From Elusimicrobiota bacterium (lineage in GTDB: Bacteria; Elusimicrobiota; Elusimicrobia; UBA1565; UBA9628), in contig JAPLKL010000074.1 of assembly GCA_026388095.1 (NCBI GenBank), positions 17,462-81,461 of the forward strand: 64,000 bases of DNA, given 5' to 3'. The notes under the pieces are model-generated. The model did not search any database and had not been told where the DNA came from. It saw only the letters and a program-made list of their open reading frames with translations. This document shows positions 18,072-27,340 of this stretch, piece by piece. Within the stretch, counting starts at the first letter, position 1. Each line of letters opens with the position of its first letter. A program made the translations under genes and the position numbers.

Positions 18072-18806
18072 TCATTTTTTCTCCGCAGGGCCGAAGGTCA
18101 ATTGGTAGGCCAGGTAGCTTTGCGTGAGCACCGGGCCGTGGAGGTCGCGGCCGAGAGCGGCCATGACATGGTGATTATCCGTGATGTTGACGACCAAGCC
18201 GAGGTTGCAAGAGACCCGGGCGGAGCCGTCATCGGTCTGGGGGCTCTTGTAGAAGAGCTCGGCGCCGGGAGACCAGCGCTCGTCGATATTATACTGCGCC
18301 TGCCAGCCGGCCTGCAGGAAGCCGCGGTTGCCGGCGCCCGGGTTGAACCAATAGCCGCCGCCGCCGTAGCTCTGCCACTTGCCCATGGTCTTCTGGAGCC
18401 ATATGGGCAGGAAGACCGGAGTGTTGACGGTGCCGAGGCCTTTGGCGCGGTCGCCGGTCGGGGCTTCGACCAAGGGGAAGATGCCCACCTGCGGCCGTGA
18501 AGCGGTCTCCTGTATGAGGCGGTATTTGGCCCCCAGCTCCGTGGTGCCGTTGCCGTATTGCAAGGGGCCGCCGGCCGGCCTTATGAAGGAAAGAGGCGCG
18601 ATGATATGGAGCTGCAGGTCGGGAGCGGCGCCGTAGTTGACCTCGACATGGGGAAGGGTCCCGGACCATTGCGTGTCGTCATGGGAGAGTTGGGAGGCCA
18701 GGTAGACCTCCCAGTGCCTGTAGGCCACAGGCTCGGGGTCATCCGTGATGTAGGGCGGACCGGCCTGGAGAGCCTCGGGGGCCAGCAGACAGAGGGTCAG
18801 GGCCAA
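18072..18806 (-). CDS. Outer-membrane beta-barrel protein
   Basis: About 244 residues: signal peptide (LALTLCLLAPEALQAG), then amphipathic strands typical of a small porin-like barrel, ending ...LAYQLTFGPAEKK with alternating hydrophobic residues. Motifs such as WEVYLASQLSHDD, VEVNYGAAPDLQLHI and GVNITDNHH-type turns resemble the transporter/MetA-pathway barrel group, a tentative match. No ATG is available close to the signal; TTG at 18806 is the best internal start. The frame stays open through a hairpin array up to 18950, but that extension has no protein-like character. Confidence 0.65.
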   Translation of the reverse strand: MALTLCLLAPEALQAGPPYITDDPEPVAYRHWEVYLASQLSHDDTQWSGTLPHVEVNYGAAPDLQLHIIAPLSFIRPAGGPLQYGNGTTELGAKYRLIQETASRPQVGIFPLVEAPTGDRAKGLGTVNTPVFLPIWLQKTMGKWQSYGGGGYWFNPGAGNRGFLQAGWQAQYNIDERWSPGAELFYKSPQTDDGSARVSCNLGLVVNITDNHHVMAALGRDLHGPVLTQSYLAYQLTFGPAEKK

Positions 18807-18817
18807 GACTTTGCTGA

Positions 18818-18910
18818 GGTTCCGGCGCTGCGCGCCGGAACCCGCCCCGACACCCTGCGGGTGTCGGGGCCATACTGTGGCCGGACACACTCCCACAGGC
18901 TTAGTGTCAA
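18818..18910. repeat. Tandem GC-rich hairpin array
   Basis: Two perfect hairpins stand back to back: 18818-18842 (11-base stem starting GGTT and ending AACC, loop TGC) and 18844-18870 (12-base stem, loop TGC). They are followed by a looser one (CTGTGG/CCACAG around 18875-18897, with GGACAC/GTGTC nested). The architecture matches the arrays at 9000, 27341, 44325 and 55847. It abuts the 5' end of the barrel gene and precedes the response regulator on the other strand. Confidence 0.6.
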
Positions 18911-18967
18911 ATGTCAAGACCTGACCCCCACCTTGAAGGCCTCCTCCCAAAATGGTCTCATGATGAT

Positions 18968-19405
18968 ATGGCCCCCGAAGAAGGCGCCCTGACCTCGGCC
19001 GCGGACAAGAGCATCCTTATCGTCGACGACGAACCCGACATCATCGCCGTCCTTGAGACCTTGCTCAAGAAGGAAGGCTTCCAGCTCGAGACCGCCTCGG
19101 ATGGACAAGATGCCCTGCAGAAAGTCCTGAAGCACCATCCCGACCTCATCCTCCTCGACCTCAAGCTCCCCAAGATCCAAGGCATCGAGCTCCTGCGCGT
19201 CCTCCAGGCCAACGACGCCGGCGATGTCCCTATCTTCATCATCACCGGCAAGATGTCCAACCGAGAGACCGAGCAGATCGTCAAGCAGGAGCCCAACGTG
19301 AAGGGCTTCTACTCCAAGCCCGTCAACACCGCGCTCCTGGCCATGAACATCCACTCCCTCCTCCGCACCAAGCCGGCCACGCGCGGCAAGTCCTTGGGCT
19401 GGTAG
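18968..19405 (+). CDS. Receiver-only response regulator (CheY-like)
   Basis: A 145-residue single receiver domain with no output domain. The acidic pair is in ILIVDDEPDII, the phosphoacceptor Asp in PDLILLDLKLPK, the switch Thr in IFIITGKMSN, and the conserved Lys in GFYSKPVN. It should relay phosphate from a histidine kinase to a partner, as CheY does, but no kinase is nearby. The start at 18968 (MAPEEGAL) is chosen because upstream sequence is hairpin-rich and not protein-like. It is convergent with the alpha-2-macroglobulin gene (four bases apart). Confidence 0.88.
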   Translation: MAPEEGALTSAADKSILIVDDEPDIIAVLETLLKKEGFQLETASDGQDALQKVLKHHPDLILLDLKLPKIQGIELLRVLQANDAGDVPIFIITGKMSNRETEQIVKQEPNVKGFYSKPVNTALLAMNIHSLLRTKPATRGKSLGW

Positions 19406-19408
19406 CCC

Positions 19409-22400
19409 CTACTTCTCGATACTCACCGACCGCGAAGCCGTCCGCCCGAACACCTCCGGCTCGTACATCTGCTCCACATAAGCCGCCGGCCAGTGGAAGA
19501 CCCCGGGCGTCGTGGCCTGCACCAGATACGAATACTTATGCTCCCCCGCGGTCAGGAGATCCGCGAAGATCTGGATGCGGTCGTCATAGTTCTCCGCCCG
19601 CTCGAAGCCGCCCCAATACTCGCCCCGGGCTCCCTGCTCGGCCAGAGCCCGCGCGTCCTCATGGCTCTCCACCCCGAAGCTCGGGTCAACGATCTCGAAG
19701 CCCGCGGGCAGAGGGTCCTCCACCGCCGCGAAGGTCCGGTCCTGCTTGGTCCTGACCGTGAGCGTCACCACGGCCCGGCCCCCGGCCTTGAGCGTCTTGC
19801 CGTAGAGCGGCGTCACCGACCTCTCGATCTCGAAGCCCTCGGAAGCCGCCGCGTCGAAGCTCGCCGGCGCGTAGGTCTCGGCCACCGTATAGTAGAGCCG
19901 CCCCGTCCCCGTCTTGGAGAAGCTCAGCCGCGCCTTGTCCGCGGAGCCGAACACCGCGTCCGGCTTGAAGTCCCGGCTGCGCGCCAGCAGCGTGCGGCCT
20001 TGAAACTTCTCGTTCCACAAAGACTGCCCGCCCCCCAGAGACAGCTCGGCGGTGAAGTCAGGCTCGACCTTCTCGTGGGCGCGGTAGAAATCCTGTAGCG
20101 CCCGTAGGCTGGCCGCGTTCTCCTGCGTGGTGCGCCAGCGGCCCTGCGCCTTGCGCTCGCCGACCAGCCAGTACACCGCCTTCTCGTCGCCCGGGAACCC
20201 GCCCTGGGCTTCCAGAAGGGCCTGCAGGCTCACGGCCGTGGCCTTGACCGTGGAGCCGTGCACCCAAGGCATGCGCGTCTCCTCAGGCTCCTCGAAATGC
20301 AAGGACCGCGGCGCCAGGCGGGCCTGGTTGAGCAGGTCCGCGGCCAAGACTTGGCCGGCCTTCTGGTCCATGGAGACCAGAGGCGCGGCCTTGATTAGGT
20401 AGGCCTTGGCCAAGAACGGGATCTGGTCCCTTTTTTGGAACAGCTGCTGGAAATACCCCGGCATGATCTCATGGTGCAAGGCCAGAGCGTAGATCCCGTA
20501 GGCCCGGGACGCGTATTCTTCGCTCTCGTTGTACGGATAGGCCCAGTCGCTCTTGCCGGTCAAGGTCGTCTTGAGCCAAGTCACGGCCTTGGCCAGGACC
20601 TCGGCGGGCAGACGGTAGCCTTCCTTCCCCGCCAAAGCCGCGACCTCCAAGGCGTAGGCCGTGATATAAGGATCGGCGCGCTGCGGGCTCGGCCAATAGG
20701 CGAACCCGCCCGAAGGCGCCTGGAAGTCTGAGAAATGGTCCAGTTCGCCCTGCACCTTGGCCTTGAGGCTGCCCACCGAGCCCAGCCCGAAGGCCGCGGT
20801 CAGGTCCGCGCCCGCGATGACCGGCAGCATGCGCGAAAGCCTCTGCTCCAGACAGCCGTACGGGTACTCCAGAAGGAAGCGCGCCCCGGCCTGCAGCCCC
20901 GCCAGGGCCGTGGGCGAGAGCGTGGCCCTCACTCCTCCCACGCCGGGCTGGCTGCCCGCGGGCTTGACGAGCTCCTCGGCCGCAGACCCCTCATCCACCA
21001 CTCCGGACGTCGCCACGGTCTCCAGCCGCTCCGGCGCGCGCACCGGCACGGTCCACTCCAATCCGTCGCTCTCCGCCCCGGCCGCGGCCTTGAAGCGGAA
21101 CTTGGCCTCCCCGGGCTTGAGGGCCCGGCACTTCCATAGCGTCTCCACGGCCTGGCCGGCGGCCACGATGAGCTCGCGTCTGGGCGCGCCCTCCGCGGCC
21201 ACGGAATCTCCCGTCAAAGTCATCTCCACCGTCACCGTGGCCGCGGCCGTGGTGTAGTTGTGCACCACCGCGCCCGCGTCAAAGGCGTCGCCGGCCCGGG
21301 CCCCTCGCGGCAGGCTCGGCCGGATGAGCAGGGGCTTCTTGACCGTGAAGCGCGAGTCTGCCGAACCGAAGCGCCGGCCCGCCTGGGCCACGGCCATGAC
21401 GCGGAAACGCGAGAGATTGTCGGGGAGGGTGAAGCTCACCTGGGCCCGGCCGTCCGGGCCCGCGACCACCGACGGGTTCCAGTACGCCGTCGGCACGAAG
21501 CGCGAGCGCAGGTCGATGCCCTCCAGGCCCGCGCCCTTGCCCCCGCCGCCGCCCCGGCTCTCGCCCTTCTCGCCGAAGCTCCTTTGCCCGATGACGTAGA
21601 GCCGCGAGTCCGCCGTGCCCACCAGGAGCGGCCGGTTCCCATAAAAATCCGAGAACACGTCCGGGGTCTGATAGCCGGTCAAGGCCAGCACGCCCTCGTC
21701 CACGGCGAAGACCGTGAGCTCCGCTCCGGCCGCGGCCCGGCCCGTCTCGTCCGACGCGCGCAAGGAAACGGTCACCGTGCCGCGCGGCCGATACTCTTGG
21801 CGGTCGCTCGCGGCCGACACCTTGAGCCGCCGCCCGCCCGGGTCCACGGAGAGGTCCACGTAGCCGAACTTCACCTGCGGCTTGGCCAGGTCGGAGCCGT
21901 CCTCCGCGTATTCGGCCGCGCTGGAGCGGCCCTGCACCAGCATCACGCCCACGAACACGTTGGGCACGTGCCGGTCGCCCAAGGGCACCTCCACGAAGCC
22001 GGCCCCGCCGTCGAGCTGCGTGAGCCAGTGCGCCAGCACGCCCTCGCGCTCCAGGGTCACCAGGGCCCGGGAATGCGGATAAGGTGATTTGACCAGTATC
22101 CGGGCCGTGTCGCCCGGATGGTAGAGCTTCTTGTCCGCCACCAGTTCGATGACGTCGTTGTCCGAGCGCGACCACCACGCCTCGCCCGCGCCGGTCGCGT
22201 AGAAGCAGACCGCGGCCTCGGCCGGACGGCCCTGCTCGTCTTTGCCGGAAACGGTCAGGAAGTATTCCCCCGGCTGCGCCACCGCATGGGTCCAGGCATG
22301 AGTGGAGCCGTCCGTGGTCCAGGTCCCGGTGGCGACCTGCGTGTCGCGCTGCTCCGTGACCCACTCCAGCCGGCCGGCCACGCCCGCGCGCTGGACGCTG

Positions 22401-25102
22401 AGCCAATCGCGGCGCACGAGCTTGTATTCGGCGACGAGGCCCCGCGCGGGGGACCCGTCCGGAAGCACGGCCACGACCTGCGCGGACCAGTCCTTGCCCT
22501 TCTCCGCGAAATAGCTCTTGGGCTTGATGCCGAAGTACAGCTCGGCCGGGTGCACCACGGCCGTGGCCCGGCCAAAAAGACGCTGGCGCTCCGGGCTCGA
22601 GACTCCGGCCTCCAGGACCGCGGCCAGCGGGCCGTTGGTCCCGGCCGGATCGAGGAAGGCTTGGACCCGCAGCTTGCCCTGGCCGTCGAGCTTGCCCGCG
22701 CCCGAAGCCGCGACCCGTCCGGTGCGGACCTCCTGGCGCCACCAGCCCGGCGAGAAATCGAACTCCTCGTAGCCCGGAGGCTCGTAGCCCGAGGGCTCCA
22801 GGCGCAAAGACCAGTCCGCGGGCGCCTCGGGCATGGGCGCGCCGAAGAGATACCAGCCGTCGAGCACGGCCGTGTAGGTGTCCCGGACCAGATAGGACGA
22901 TCGTCCCGGGGCGACCTTCACCTCGAAGGTGGCGGGCTTGAAAGCCTCGACGCGGAAGCTCTGCGAGAGCTGTATGAACTTCTCCCGGCGCTCCGAGCCG
23001 CCGCCCTCGCCCTCGGCGTCGGGCTCCGCGGGCTTGACCACCGAGAGGTCCTCCTCGGAAGGCTCGCTCACCTCCACGTTCCAGCTTCCGGTGGGGGCGC
23101 CCTCGCGCAAGGCCAGAGCGTAGTCGAAGGCCGAGTAGCCCGAGACCGGCACGGTGGCCTTGGCCACCACGGCGTCGCGGGAGTCGGTCACGGTGAGCCG
23201 CAGGACGCGCGGATCGTCGGCGCGGGCTCCCAAGGGGACCCAATCCCCCCCGGCGAGGCGGCGCAGGATGCCCTTGAAGCGCACCGTCTCTCCCGGCCGG
23301 TACACGCCGCGCTCCGTGAACAGCGAGCCCCCGAAGCGCCGCGGCCGGGGGTGGGCATCCGTGGGGATGTCGAAGCGCCACGGGCTGACCCCGCCGTGCC
23401 AGTCCGTGGCCATGACGGCCGGGCCGGCCGCGTCGCGCGCGAAGACCCACAGGCGGGGGCGGTGCCAGCGCTGCCAATCCTTGATGCCCAGGCGCTGCCA
23501 ACCCGGGGCCGTCGCGAAGCCCTGCGCGTCGGTGACGCCCTGCCAGAGGACCTTGTTGTCGTCCCCCCGGATCTCCACGGCCACGCGGCCGTAGGGCGCG
23601 CCGGTGCGCAGGAAAGTGGTCCAGATGAGGACGGAGTCCGGAGAATCCTTGACCGTGAGCCCGATGCGGGTGACGTCGTCGACGGCCTTGAGCCAGCAGC
23701 CGCCCGGCTCCTGGACCTGGGTGAAGACCAGCCCGCCGCGCGAGCCGGGAGGGAACATCCCGCCGAGATCGATGAAGGTGCGCAGGCGGGCGTTGCGCCG
23801 CACGGTCAGGTCCCAGAGCTTGGCCTGGCCCCCCCGATGCGCGGGGGACTTCTCGCAGTTCCACTTCTCGCCCTGGTAGAACGGCACGAACTCCGCATCC
23901 GGGATATAGGCCTTCTCCAAAGGCTCCTGCTGGACGTTGACGGCGTCGACCGGATGGCGCGGCGGCAGATAGCCCTCGAGCATGCCGAAGCCCGAAGGCA
24001 TGCGCAGCTTCGGGCAGTAGCCGCCCGTCTCCAGGGTGAAACGCGCGTCGGAACCGAGCTCGTTGCCGAAGACGTCTTTGAGCTTGCCGTCGATCTTGAA
24101 GGCGTAGAGGGTGTCGGGACGGTAGGCGATGTCGGGGAGGTAGTGATAGACCAGGCGCTTCTCATCGTCCCGCGCGCCGGTGTTCTCGCCCTGCTCCTCG
24201 GAGAGCTCGGGCATGCCGGTGGAGGGCTCCACGCTCATGTGCGCCAGGAGGTCCTTGGTGCGCACGGGGTTGCTGAAGGCCATGCGGAATCCCGCCGGCA
24301 GGCAGGCCTGGGACGGGAACTCGGCGGCCCGGAAGGCGTACCAGGTCTCGAAGACGATGTCGCGCTCCGCGGCCAAGCCCAGCTTGCCATCCGCGGCGGG
24401 CAGGCCTTCGCGCAAGCGCAGCCTATAGGAACGGTCGGGCCGCAGGAGCGCGGGCTTGATCGCCAGGACGTTGGCTGTGCTGGCCGCCGCTCCGTAGTCA
24501 TCCCCAGGCATGACTTTCTTGAGCTCCTCCGGCTTGGTCCTGCGCACCCCGACGGCGACCTCGCCGAGCAGCGTGCCCGCCAGATCCCGTTCCTCGAGCA
24601 GGAGGGAGCCGCGCGCCCGCCGCGGGTCCATCTCCATGTTGAAATGGACGAAGAGCTCGGCCTTGGGGTCGATCCACTTGTCGTCGTGGCGCGGCCGGCT
24701 GTCGACCAGCGCGGGCCGCGGTGTCTCGAAGGTCCAGCTCACCTCGGCGCCCAGGGCCTCCCCGCCGGCCTGCGGCTTGGTCCCGGCCGGTATGGTGGCG
24801 CGGAACTCGGTGGCCAAAGGCAAGGGCTGGTCCGGCTCGAAGGACAGCACCTGCGTGCCCTGCCAACGGCAGCGGCCCTTGACCGCGGGCTCGAGCTTGA
24901 TGGGGCAGAACTTCCCGGCTTCCTCCGGGGCGTTCAAGGCCGCCATGGGCCGGTTGAAGGTCGCGGTCACGGCATCGGAGGAGCGGCGCGACTGGGTGGG
25001 GCCGGACGGGGTCTTGGCCACGACCTGGAGGCTTTCGGACGCGGCCGAAGACAGGCTCAGAGAGAGGAGGAGCGTGAAAAGAAGGGTCACTCGGCGTTTC
25101 AT
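19409..25102 (-). CDS. Bacterial alpha-2-macroglobulin, thioester type
   Basis: About 1,897 residues. A signal peptide (LLFTLLLSLSLSSAAS) is followed by a chain of macroglobulin-like beta domains, a bait region, and the thioester motif CLEQ in EYPYGCLEQRLSRM near residue 1,415. An alpha/alpha-barrel thioester domain and a receptor-binding-like domain complete it. These proteins trap and covalently bind proteases that breach the periplasm. They often pair with PBP1C; pbpC is 3 kb downstream on this strand. The internal start at 25102 is preferred over 25138 because it begins the signal peptide cleanly. Confidence 0.92.
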   Translation of the reverse strand: MKRRVTLLFTLLLSLSLSSAASESLQVVAKTPSGPTQSRRSSDAVTATFNRPMAALNAPEEAGKFCPIKLEPAVKGRCRWQGTQVLSFEPDQPLPLATEFRATIPAGTKPQAGGEALGAEVSWTFETPRPALVDSRPRHDDKWIDPKAELFVHFNMEMDPRRARGSLLLEERDLAGTLLGEVAVGVRRTKPEELKKVMPGDDYGAAASTANVLAIKPALLRPDRSYRLRLREGLPAADGKLGLAAERDIVFETWYAFRAAEFPSQACLPAGFRMAFSNPVRTKDLLAHMSVEPSTGMPELSEEQGENTGARDDEKRLVYHYLPDIAYRPDTLYAFKIDGKLKDVFGNELGSDARFTLETGGYCPKLRMPSGFGMLEGYLPPRHPVDAVNVQQEPLEKAYIPDAEFVPFYQGEKWNCEKSPAHRGGQAKLWDLTVRRNARLRTFIDLGGMFPPGSRGGLVFTQVQEPGGCWLKAVDDVTRIGLTVKDSPDSVLIWTTFLRTGAPYGRVAVEIRGDDNKVLWQGVTDAQGFATAPGWQRLGIKDWQRWHRPRLWVFARDAAGPAVMATDWHGGVSPWRFDIPTDAHPRPRRFGGSLFTERGVYRPGETVRFKGILRRLAGGDWVPLGARADDPRVLRLTVTDSRDAVVAKATVPVSGYSAFDYALALREGAPTGSWNVEVSEPSEEDLSVVKPAEPDAEGEGGGSERREKFIQLSQSFRVEAFKPATFEVKVAPGRSSYLVRDTYTAVLDGWYLFGAPMPEAPADWSLRLEPSGYEPPGYEEFDFSPGWWRQEVRTGRVAASGAGKLDGQGKLRVQAFLDPAGTNGPLAAVLEAGVSSPERQRLFGRATAVVHPAELYFGIKPKSYFAEKGKDWSAQVVAVLPDGSPARGLVAEYKLVRRDWLSVQRAGVAGRLEWVTEQRDTQVATGTWTTDGSTHAWTHAVAQPGEYFLTVSGKDEQGRPAEAAVCFYATGAGEAWWSRSDNDVIELVADKKLYHPGDTARILVKSPYPHSRALVTLEREGVLAHWLTQLDGGAGFVEVPLGDRHVPNVFVGVMLVQGRSSAAEYAEDGSDLAKPQVKFGYVDLSVDPGGRRLKVSAASDRQEYRPRGTVTVSLRASDETGRAAAGAELTVFAVDEGVLALTGYQTPDVFSDFYGNRPLLVGTADSRLYVIGQRSFGEKGESRGGGGGKGAGLEGIDLRSRFVPTAYWNPSVVAGPDGRAQVSFTLPDNLSRFRVMAVAQAGRRFGSADSRFTVKKPLLIRPSLPRGARAGDAFDAGAVVHNYTTAAATVTVEMTLTGDSVAAEGAPRRELIVAAGQAVETLWKCRALKPGEAKFRFKAAAGAESDGLEWTVPVRAPERLETVATSGVVDEGSAAEELVKPAGSQPGVGGVRATLSPTALAGLQAGARFLLEYPYGCLEQRLSRMLPVIAGADLTAAFGLGSVGSLKAKVQGELDHFSDFQAPSGGFAYWPSPQRADPYITAYALEVAALAGKEGYRLPAEVLAKAVTWLKTTLTGKSDWAYPYNESEEYASRAYGIYALALHHEIMPGYFQQLFQKRDQIPFLAKAYLIKAAPLVSMDQKAGQVLAADLLNQARLAPRSLHFEEPEETRMPWVHGSTVKATAVSLQALLEAQGGFPGDEKAVYWLVGERKAQGRWRTTQENAASLRALQDFYRAHEKVEPDFTAELSLGGGQSLWNEKFQGRTLLARSRDFKPDAVFGSADKARLSFSKTGTGRLYYTVAETYAPASFDAAASEGFEIERSVTPLYGKTLKAGGRAVVTLTVRTKQDRTFAAVEDPLPAGFEIVDPSFGVESHEDARALAEQGARGEYWGGFERAENYDDRIQIFADLLTAGEHKYSYLVQATTPGVFHWPAAYVEQMYEPEVFGRTASRSVSIEK

Positions 25103-25182
25103 GGCCCAATTAGGCCTTTTTTCTGCCGGACTGGTCAATGGCGCGTTCCCAGGCCGGCGGCGAGATGCTATGATAGTCCCGC

Positions 25183-26103
25183 ATGGCAGAGCCGAATCTG
25201 CGCTCTTTGCTGGACACCGAAGACCCCGACGCCGTCGCCAGGGAGACCGAGCACCTGCTGCGCCTGATCTCCCCGACGCTGTCCCTCGCTCCGGTCAAGG
25301 CCGCCTTCCAGGACATCAAGCGCCTCTTCGCGGGGCGCTATCCGGGCTGGCGCGCCTGCAACACCGAGTACCACGACCTGCACCACACCACGGACACCCT
25401 TCTGGCCATGACCCGCCTCATGCACGGCGCCCAGGTCGAGGGCACGCGCTTCACCGACGCGGACCTGACCATGGCCGCGCTCTCGGCGCTGTTCCATGAT
25501 TCCGGCTACATCCAGGCCGAGGACGACACCGAGGGCACGGGCGCCAAGTACACGGCCTGCCACGTGGAGCGGTCCATCGACTTTCTGGCCGAATATCTCC
25601 GCTCGCGCGGCTTCCCCGATGACTACCCGGACCTGTCGCGGTCCCTGCTGCTGTGCACGGGCCTGCACGTCGATATCGCTTCCGTCCGCTTCGCGCCGGG
25701 GAATTCCAAGCTTCTGGGCCAGATGCTGGGAGCCGGAGACCTCCTCGGCCAGATGTCGTCTCGGACCTATCTGGAGAAACTCCTTTTCCTCTACTACGAG
25801 TTCCAGGAAGGAAAGATCCCCGGCTTCGTCGACGAGTTCGACATGCTCCAGAAGACCTTCGATTTCGATGCGGAGACCCACCGGCGCCTGGCCCAGGAGC
25901 TCGGCGGCGTGGACCGCTACATGCGCCCCCACTTCCGCGCCCGCTGGGGCGTCGACCGGGACCTCTGCGCGGCCGCCGTCGCGCAGAACCTCGCTTGCCT
26001 GCGCCGCGTCATCGCGGCGGGGCCTGAGCAGTACCGGGACCTGCTGCGGCGCGACGGCCTCATAGAGAAGCTCGAGCGGCTCCACGGCCGCCGGCCTCAC
26101 TGA
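25183..26103 (+). CDS. HD-domain phosphohydrolase
   Basis: A 306-residue cytoplasmic protein. Metal ligands of an HD/PDEase-type site are visible: YHDLHHTTD (two His plus Asp) followed by SALFHDSGYIQ (HD), and later TGLHVDI. The region around it is all-helical (roughly residues 60-210). This is closer to the cyclic-nucleotide phosphodiesterase arrangement than to dGTPases, but the substrate cannot be told. TATGAT (25169-25174) ends eight bases before the ATG with no SD. It is divergent from the alpha-2-macroglobulin gene. Confidence 0.82.
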   Translation: MAEPNLRSLLDTEDPDAVARETEHLLRLISPTLSLAPVKAAFQDIKRLFAGRYPGWRACNTEYHDLHHTTDTLLAMTRLMHGAQVEGTRFTDADLTMAALSALFHDSGYIQAEDDTEGTGAKYTACHVERSIDFLAEYLRSRGFPDDYPDLSRSLLLCTGLHVDIASVRFAPGNSKLLGQMLGAGDLLGQMSSRTYLEKLLFLYYEFQEGKIPGFVDEFDMLQKTFDFDAETHRRLAQELGGVDRYMRPHFRARWGVDRDLCAAAVAQNLACLRRVIAAGPEQYRDLLRRDGLIEKLERLHGRRPH

Positions 26104-26142
26104 TAGGCGCCGGCCCAGCCCAGCGGAGCTGGGCCGGGCCGG

Positions 26143-26510
26143 TTCAGGACAGCCTGTACCCCGGATTCTGTCCATCCCCCCTCGCGGGGGGACTGGAGGG
26201 CCATTTCTCTGATGCGGCTACCGGGAAGCCCCTCCTTGCGGAGGACGCGCGAGCCGCGCTGGCCGCCCATCTGCCTTGCTCCCGACGGGGTTTGCCTGGA
26301 CCCCGGACCTCGCGGCCCGGGCGGTGAGCTCTTACCTCGCCTTTTCACCCTTACCCGCATCTCGCGATGAAGGCGGTATGTCTCTGTGGCACTTTCCGTC
26401 CACGGGTCCTTGCGTTCCCGTGGCCCCGCCTTTCGACGGGCGTCGCGCTCTATGGAGTCCGGAGGTTCCTCCCCGCCCGAAGACGGAGCGGCCCTCCGGC
26501 TGTCCTGAAA
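26143..26510 (-). ncRNA. rnpB: RNase P RNA, bacterial type A-like
   Basis: On the minus strand this region shows the landmarks of the catalytic RNA that matures tRNA 5' ends: a GAGGAACCTCCGGACTCC 5' core, ACAGAGACATACCGCC, GGTAAGGGTGAAAAGGCG followed by AGGTAAGAGCTCACCGC, GGCAAACCCC, and a 3' ACAGAATCCGGGGTACAG. The ends pair to form P1 (TTCAGGACAGCC with GGCTGTCCTGAA). A GC-rich hairpin (about 26107-26140) follows and may be the terminator. The 5' end lies about five bases after the stop of the zinc-ribbon gene, so it is probably co-transcribed and processed. Confidence 0.95.
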
Positions 26511-26514
26511 TCGT

Positions 26515-27249
26515 CTATGGGGCCGCTTTCGCGGCGGGTTCCGGCTTGTAAAGGATGCGCTGGCAACTCTCGCAGATCACCAGGGCCTTGGCCTTGGTCA
26601 CCTCGACGATCATCTGGGGCGCCAGGTTGATGCGGCAGGCGCTGCAGTTGCCGCCGTCGACCGGCACGATGGCGTCGGTCTTGCCGCGCATGCGCGCGTG
26701 GCTGTAGACGCGCATCATGTCGGCCGGGACCAGGGCCGCGGCCTCGTCCCGGACGGATTTGCGGGCCTCGTGCTTGGCCTTGAGCTCGCCCAGCTCACCC
26801 TCCAGCACCGCGATCTCGCTGTTGGCCTTGCCCTCGGCGGCCTTGAGCTCCGCGGCCGCCGACTTCTCATCTCCGCGGCCGGCGTCGATGCTTTCCATGA
26901 CCTCAAGGATCTCGGTCTCGATCTGGGAGCCCGCTTCCTTGGCCTGGTCGATCTCATGCTGCAGGGCCTTGAAAGCGTCGTTGGTCTTGACCTGGTTGAG
27001 TTCCATGGTGTGCTTGCGGATGGCCTCTTCCTTGGCCGCCATCTCGAGCTCCTTCTCCTTCTTCTGCTTCTCGAAACCGATGATCTTGGCTTTGGCCTCG
27101 GCGTGCTTGGCCTTGGCGGCCTCCAGACCGGCCCGGAGGGCGGCGATAGCGCGCGGGATGCGGTCCATCTCCTTCTGCAGTCCGTCGAGGACCGCGTCCT
27201 GCTCCTGGACGGCGACGAGGCGCTGGATCGTCTCCTTATTGATGGCCAT
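26515..27249 (-). CDS. Coiled-coil C4-type zinc-ribbon protein (zf-RING_7 / DUF164)
   Basis: A 244-residue protein: a long antiparallel coiled coil (about residues 5-185, rich in Glu/Lys/Ala heptads) followed by a four-cysteine zinc ribbon with CSAC and CESC pairs, ending CESCQRILYKPE. This family is common beside rnpB in other bacteria; its role is not established, possibly in nucleic-acid or envelope processes. TATAAT (27263-27258) ends eight bases before the ATG, with no SD. The stop is followed almost at once by the rnpB 5' end. Confidence 0.9.
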   Translation of the reverse strand: MAINKETIQRLVAVQEQDAVLDGLQKEMDRIPRAIAALRAGLEAAKAKHAEAKAKIIGFEKQKKEKELEMAAKEEAIRKHTMELNQVKTNDAFKALQHEIDQAKEAGSQIETEILEVMESIDAGRGDEKSAAAELKAAEGKANSEIAVLEGELGELKAKHEARKSVRDEAAALVPADMMRVYSHARMRGKTDAIVPVDGGNCSACRINLAPQMIVEVTKAKALVICESCQRILYKPEPAAKAAP

Positions 27250-27340
27250 TAGTCATCATTATACACAATAGCGCGGGCCGCCGGGCGGACGGGGCGCGGG
27301 GAAGAATTGTAGGTAGCCTGCAGGTATTCCGTATAAACGA

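Noticed and set aside
22118..25267. 1,049-codon open frame on the plus strand opposite the alpha-2-macroglobulin gene
   Set aside because: It is a GC-driven shadow of the real gene: Arg/Gly/His-rich, no motifs, no start signal. Similar long shadows occur at 27678-31280, 42113-44560, 52351-53958 and 5213-6682.
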